From: Proteles cristata cristata
Lineage: Eukaryota > Chordata > Mammalia > Carnivora > Hyaenidae
Assembly (NCBI GenBank): GCA_017311185.1
Contig: JAESUZ010000960.1
Span: 372,001 to 436,000, forward strand
Direction of reading: 5' to 3'
DNA length: 64,000 bases
Part shown: positions 59,701 through 64,000 of the stretch, piece after piece
How the letters are laid out: each line of letters opens with the position of its first letter
Position numbering within the stretch: the first letter of the stretch is position 1
Position numbers and translations under genes: made by a program
The notes under the pieces: model-generated
What the model saw: the letters and a program-made list of their open reading frames with translations, nothing else
Told to the model about the DNA's origin: nothing
Database searches by the model: none

Positions 59701-60871
59701 TTTATATGCAATTATATAGAAACTATTAACAGAAATATTACTGAAAATAGCTTTGATACAGGTTATAATACACTTTTTTGAAGATCTGAAATTAAACTTG
59801 CAAAAGATCTCAAATTCTTAAAATTCTCCAATGTATTCTTTTTCCATCAGTGGGGTTTTAAAAATGGTTTAGTTCCCATTAAATTACTAGATATATTTCC
59901 ATCAAGTTGACAATTGCATCCTACAAATACCTCATTTAAAGGGTTACAAGCTGTTTCTAATCTCTTACATGTTGATCTCGTATGTTGCCAAGTCATATCC
60001 CACAATTTTTAAGATATCTCAATCCACATGTTATTTCTCAAATTATATCGGTCACATTATCCTAATGTATCACTCTACAAGAATTGTAACTTTAAACTAT
60101 CTGATATGGAAATAACACTTGTGGCAACCATATAAAACCACTTTAAAACTATCGGAACGTCAGACAGGTGCATTGACAGAGCTATTCCCCATTTCCAATG
60201 TGCAAGAAACATTTCCTTAGCAGTCTTCTTTTGCTAATGAGCCATACTGATGATGACTGATTTCAAAGGAATGAGATTACAAACATCAGATGTATCAGTG
60301 TGATGTGTTAGCTTCTGAAAATGATTTAAAAAAGAGGAAAATTAAAGTATATTATATTGGTCTCTAACTTATTACATCATATGTCCTATCTCAACAGCTA
60401 GGCAAAATGTACTGATACCTACATGGAAAATAAAAAGTACTCCCATATATCTGGAGGCAGAGAAAGAGTATATAAAGTGAGCTGCCTGGGGAACCCAATT
60501 AGAATGACATTGGGTTGAAATAGAAGATGCAAATTTTTCCTACTCTTGCTCATTTTCCCAAAAGTGTTGTAGGTGTAGATCAACAAATTTTAAGTGATTT
60601 TAGGAGTGTACCTTACTCACTTCTTTTAGGTGATAATTCTGTGGGCTAGTAGATTTTATCGTCTAGAAAGTCACATTGGAACATACTCAATTTGCTCTCC
60701 CTGCAATTTGAAGTACTTGTTTCTAGTTTTTTGGTTTGACCTGTGCATCGCATCTGGGCAGGGACTGTGTCTTATGCCGGGATTGCGGGAGTGCTAAGCC
60801 AACTGTCATTTGTTGTTATTTCTTTAAGTTGAAGGAAATATACTTGATATATGATAAAATTTTTAAAAATC
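59701..60871. other. Spacer, nothing firmly recognised
   Basis: Unique-looking sequence. GGGCAGGGACTGTGTCTTAT at 60757 recalls the L2 3' end but is isolated. Confidence 0.4.
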
Positions 60872-60882
60872 AAAAACTTCCT

Positions 60883-60986
60883 AAAAAAATAAAAAATAAA
60901 TAAATAAAAAGTAAAAAAATGTGGAAACTAATTTGACCATAAACTATTTGTAAAAAAAATATAAAATAAAAAATAAAAATTAAAAA
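60883..60986 (+). mobile_element. Very short L1 3'-end insertion with A-rich tracts
   Basis: About 35 bp, GTGGAAACTAATTTGACCAT then AAACTATTTG, resemble the terminal 3' UTR of carnivore L1. They sit between two A-rich tracts, and the whole is bounded by an 11-bp direct repeat AAAAACTTCCT (60872-60882; 60987-60997). The simplest reading is an extremely 5'-truncated L1 insertion with its TSD. Confidence 0.65.
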
Positions 60987-61219
60987 AAAAACTTCCTGCA
61001 GGCAAATAAAAAGGCTTCTTCCAGTTCCAACAGCAACCACTCTTACATGATCTGCTGCTGTATCTTTTCCAATGACATAAAAAAGAAAAACCTATCTCCG
61101 TTTCATTTCAGATTCCTAAGCCTGCCCTAGGAATTTTTAGGCATCGTAAAACTCTGCTGAATCACTTAACATTCTGCTTCAGTTTCTCGGTAAAGCACTT
61201 TACTTTGTTTACTTTGCAG

Positions 61220-61302
61220 TCTTTGAATGCTTCAGCAGCTTTGATGCCCTCATGTCACTATCCATCCCTAAGCTGGGCCCTGCCGAGGGCAGAGCCATTG
61301 CG
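61220..61302 (+). other. Candidate internal exon (83 bp, unassigned)
   Basis: The segment is preceded by a polypyrimidine-AG acceptor (TTTGTTTACTTTGCAG ending at 61219) and a possible branch point CTTAAC near 61167. It is followed immediately by a near-perfect donor, GCG|GTAAGTAT at 61303. In the frame that starts two bases in, all 27 codons are open and end exactly at the donor: FECFSSFDALMS..., with a less AT-rich composition than the flanks. A second frame is also open. I do not recognise the peptide, and no partner exon is visible. It could be an exon of a long intron-rich gene, a non-coding RNA exon, or chance. Confidence 0.35.
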
Positions 61303-61866
61303 GTAAGTATCATTTCTATGCAGATGAAACAGTTGCATTCCTGGCTCCTTTGTTTGAGACTCCACTTTGTCAGTGAGTGTCAAATTGCTTCTAGAAACTG
61401 ACAATAAGCTGTTTAAGAAAACTCCATTGACTAGGTCTATCTCAAACACCTATCTTGAGACTATGTTTCATAACCATGCATTTTATTGTATGCTAACACT
61501 TCTCTGAAAAACATGAATCTGATTCTGTACCTGATTGAGAACACAATTATGAAATCAAATGTCTATAGTTGAACTGTAAAATAATGTGAAGTTTCTACTT
61601 CATTTTGACAGTCTTGACTGGGCTGCTCACATTTTTCATATAAAGAAATGCTAGACCATTTTCTTTTCAGAGAACTAGGGTCCGGAAAGCTCATATTCTA
61701 TTTCTTGGAAATAAAATGACAGGGTTATGTTTTCCCTTCCTGTGAAAAGACAATGTTGATGGAGACTAAGCTAAGAGCAGAGTCCAGGGCATGTACTCTC
61801 TGAGGCACTTTGTTCTGAATAAGAAAACATACTGGACACTCTAGCCTAGTATGCCCATTTCTGAAT
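61303..61866. other. Spacer, nothing recognised
   Basis: Unique-looking sequence between the candidate exon and the ERV LTR. Confidence 0.4.
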
Positions 61867-62352
61867 TGCTCCTGAGGGAAGCAAACTCTTTGACCCCAAA
61901 ATATGCCACTTTGGCATGTGGATCATTTTGAGCCCAAGGCAATCAAGACACAGCAGATTCAAGAAAAACCTTCACCTCTCCCTTAACTGTCTAAAAGAAT
62001 TTAAATAGAGGGCCTGGCCCCAAAAAGAGAGCTATTACCAGAAATAACTTTTTATCTGAAAGACCTACCTGTGTGGCAGGGCAAACGTCTAATTAATAGA
62101 CATCTGCTCTTCTTAATGTCCTGTGAATTACCCTCCTCCCCTTTGAAGCCAGGACCCTCTCTCATTTCTTAGCTTAGGATACTATAAGCCTCAATTGACT
62201 GACTTGTCCTTGGGTCTCATATTTTTTACAGGGCTCCCATACATATGTAATTATATTTATTTTTCTCCTGCTAATCTGTCTTACATCAATCTAATTAATA
62301 GACCAGCCAAAAGAATCTATAAGGATAAAGGAAATAGTTTTCCTTCCCTGCA
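61867..62352 (+). mobile_element. ERV LTR (class III/ERVL-like suspected)
   Basis: The sequence fits a mammalian LTR: CCACTTTGGCATGTGGATCA near 61907, TAACTTTTTATCTGAAAGAC near 62045, GGCAGGGCAAACGTCTAATT near 62077, a TATA-like ACTATAAGCCTC near 62182, TTTTTCTCCTGCTAATCTGT near 62260, GACCAGCCAAAAGAATCTAT near 62302 and a terminal CCTTCCCTGCA at 62352. The start TGCTCC at 61867 is a guess. It appears to be followed by internal ERV sequence, so it would be a 5' LTR rather than solo. The family is not named. Confidence 0.7.
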
Positions 62353-63513
62353 GTTGGTGATTCAGATGGACAAACTTCTCTGGCTGTATCCTGCTTGCTC
62401 CAGGGCTGCTGTAGCCAAGAGATGCCGGGATCCCTGGCAAGTGCTGGCAGAAAGTAAGAATTTTTACCATGTCAGTGTCTCGATCTCTACCTGCAGGGCC
62501 CAGTGTAAGCAAGAGTAGTGAGTCCTTTTTCCTTTTCTAAATTAAGGTTAGCAGGAGAAAATATCTGTGGAACTTGTTCCTTGGGTATCATGACTCTGGT
62601 AAAGATTTGAATTGATCTTTTTCTCTCCTGGAGTGATCACTGGTTTTCCTAGTCACCTTCTTTTATGACATTTGTCATAGTAGTAATACCATAGGGTAGA
62701 ATGTAGGCATAGGTGTCTTATAAGCCTGCTATTGAAGCCAGCCTCACGTAGTGGTGAGTTCATGTTCCTCACCAGACCTGCATCTGTTTAGGCAAACTGC
62801 TGTGAGTTAATGTGCATGTGAGGTAAAGGCTGTTGCTAAGGGGGATCTTAGAAGCCAAAGCTACAAAATTGGTGGGCCCAGAGTGAGCACTTAAGAGCTG
62901 TTGAGAGCTTGCCACCTAACTTGAAGATTTCCATGTGAGGGTAAGTTGGTCATTAAACGAGTTAGATTGACACTAGGTCATCTGCCAACCTCAACAACCT
63001 TTCCATTTAACAAGGTACTCTGCAAAACACAGCACAATACCCACCCCTGCAGCTCACCCCTCTTAGGTTTTAGTTTGGCCCCGATAGACCCAAGGCTTAG
63101 GTAAATTGATGTGCACGGAGAAAAAGAAGTTCTCCTTTCTTCTTGTTCTATGCCTTCTCAGCTTGGGTTTGTAATCAGTCTGCACTGACAGAGGATTCAT
63201 GTACTGGTGTGCAGCGGGGGAACAGCTGATTTGGCTGTGGATCCAAAAAGAAAGGGAAGTCTTAGGCAGCGTTCTCTTCGTCTTACTGTGCGAGTTTTCA
63301 GGGGAGTTCATCATGAGAAGTTCAGGTCCATAAGGGACACTTGTAGACTCATTCTTCATGATTTTGTTAGTGCTGGGAAAGTCCCATTCCTGTACTGCTT
63401 GCCCAGCATCACAGATTGATGGGTCTATGATTGATGGCGTCTCATATCCATGGGAGAAACCGGACATACCCCTTGCACTAGACCATTCTTACCTCCTGTG
63501 ACAATGAAGTTAC
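62353..63513 (+). mobile_element. Probable ERV leader/internal fragment downstream of the LTR
   Basis: Directly after the LTR end comes TTGGTGATTCAGATGGAC, where a primer-binding site would be expected, then GC-richer text (CTTGCTCCAGGGCTGCTGTA, AGTGCTGGCAGAAAGTAAGA) of the kind found in ERV leaders. No gag, pol or env motif is recognisable. The longest frame of the whole window (134 codons, 63063-63467) lies antisense to this and has no domain I know. It is probably chance but is noted as a finding. Confidence 0.45.
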
Positions 63514-63528
63514 AGGACAATGCTTTTT

Positions 63529-63753
63529 AAAAATTTTTTTAAATGTTTTATTTATTTCTGAGAGAGAGAGAGAGAGAGAGAGAGAGCGTGAGCAGGGGAG
63601 GGTCAGAGAGAGAGGAAGATACAGAATCCGAAACAGGCTCCAGGCTCTGAGTTGTCAGTACAGTGCCCGACATGGGGCCCGAACCCACAAATCATGAGAT
63701 CGTGACCTGAGCCGAAGTCGAACACTTAACTGACTGAGCCACCCAGAGGCCCC
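63529..63753 (-). mobile_element. CAN-SINE
   Basis: Full-length minus-strand copy with a long (GA)n tract, GTGACCTGAGCCGAAGTCGA and head end GAGCCACCCAGAGGCCCC. A perfect 15-bp TSD AGGACAATGCTTTTT flanks it (63514-63528; 63754-63768). Confidence 0.97.
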
Positions 63754-64000
63754 AGGACAATGCTTTTTTCTGGAAATAAGCTTTCTGGATTTTGTGAGAG
63801 CTGCATCTTTTACACTCTCCTTTTACACTCTTGCATCCATGGTTAATTTGTAAATAGCTAATTGGTTTGAGTTGCTATTGAGATGAAAATAAGATCCTAC
63901 TCATCAATGGACAGATGATGGTTCCTTTGAATTGGACAAACTTCTATATTATTATTTTTTTGTCTTAGAGGGCTCTTATTCCAAATAATTATCTGTTGGT

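Noticed and set aside
1..64000. CRISPR-like or phage/bacterial system
   Set aside because: The repeated units are dispersed SINEs of varying orientation and spacing, not regularly spaced direct repeats. Base composition and repeats are those of a mammal.

Overview
This window is non-coding, repeat-rich mammalian DNA, most likely from a feliform carnivore. The main evidence is about 30 copies of the tRNA-Lys-derived carnivore SINE (CAN-SINE/SINEC). Each copy has the head GGGGCGCCTGGGTGGCT, pol III A- and B-box-like motifs, a (TC)n tract and an A-rich tail, and many are flanked by clear target-site duplications (TSDs). Several copies share one variant head and body (GACTTTCGCTTAGGTCATGA, then CTGACTGCCAGCTCAGAGCC, then TTTCAGTCTGTGACTCCC). 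I do not recognise this variant as the youngest subfamily typical of cats, so a non-felid feliform (hyena, mongoose, meerkat, civet) is a reasonable but unproven guess.

I find no convincing intact protein-coding gene, no rRNA or tRNA gene, no CRISPR array and no bacterial-type system. All reading frames are short (134 codons or fewer), and most fall inside repeats. The best hint of an exon is an 83-bp open segment at 61220-61302 flanked by strong splice-site consensus sequences.

Layout. 1-4.35 kb: a solo LTR of gammaretrovirus-like layout on the minus strand, an uncertain second LTR-like stretch, and a decayed L1 with endonuclease, reverse transcriptase and 3' portions. 4.35-14.6 kb: mostly AT-rich unique sequence without CAN-SINEs, holding a 5'-truncated carnivore L1 (7.3-8.6 kb) and an LTR-like relic (12.2 kb). 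14.6-24 kb: many SINEs, including SINE-in-SINE insertions, plus an LTR relic (23.4-24.0 kb) split by a SINE. 24-31 kb: AT-rich, with an MLT1-like MaLR relic (26.6-27.3 kb). 31-45 kb: many SINEs, a MER1-type hAT-Charlie element (40.8 kb) and MIR fragments. 45-59 kb: L2 fragments, an MLT1 LTR (46.9 kb), a cluster of CA/TG microsatellites (49.8-52.7 kb) and an L1 3' end (55 kb). 59-64 kb: a tiny L1 insertion, the candidate exon, and an ERV LTR followed by what looks like its leader.

Nothing here works together as a gene system. The region records layered retrotransposition: ancient L2/MIR/MLT1/Charlie, then L1 and ERV copies, then several waves of CAN-SINE, the youngest with near-perfect TSDs. 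All family names come from recognising sequence, not from a database search.
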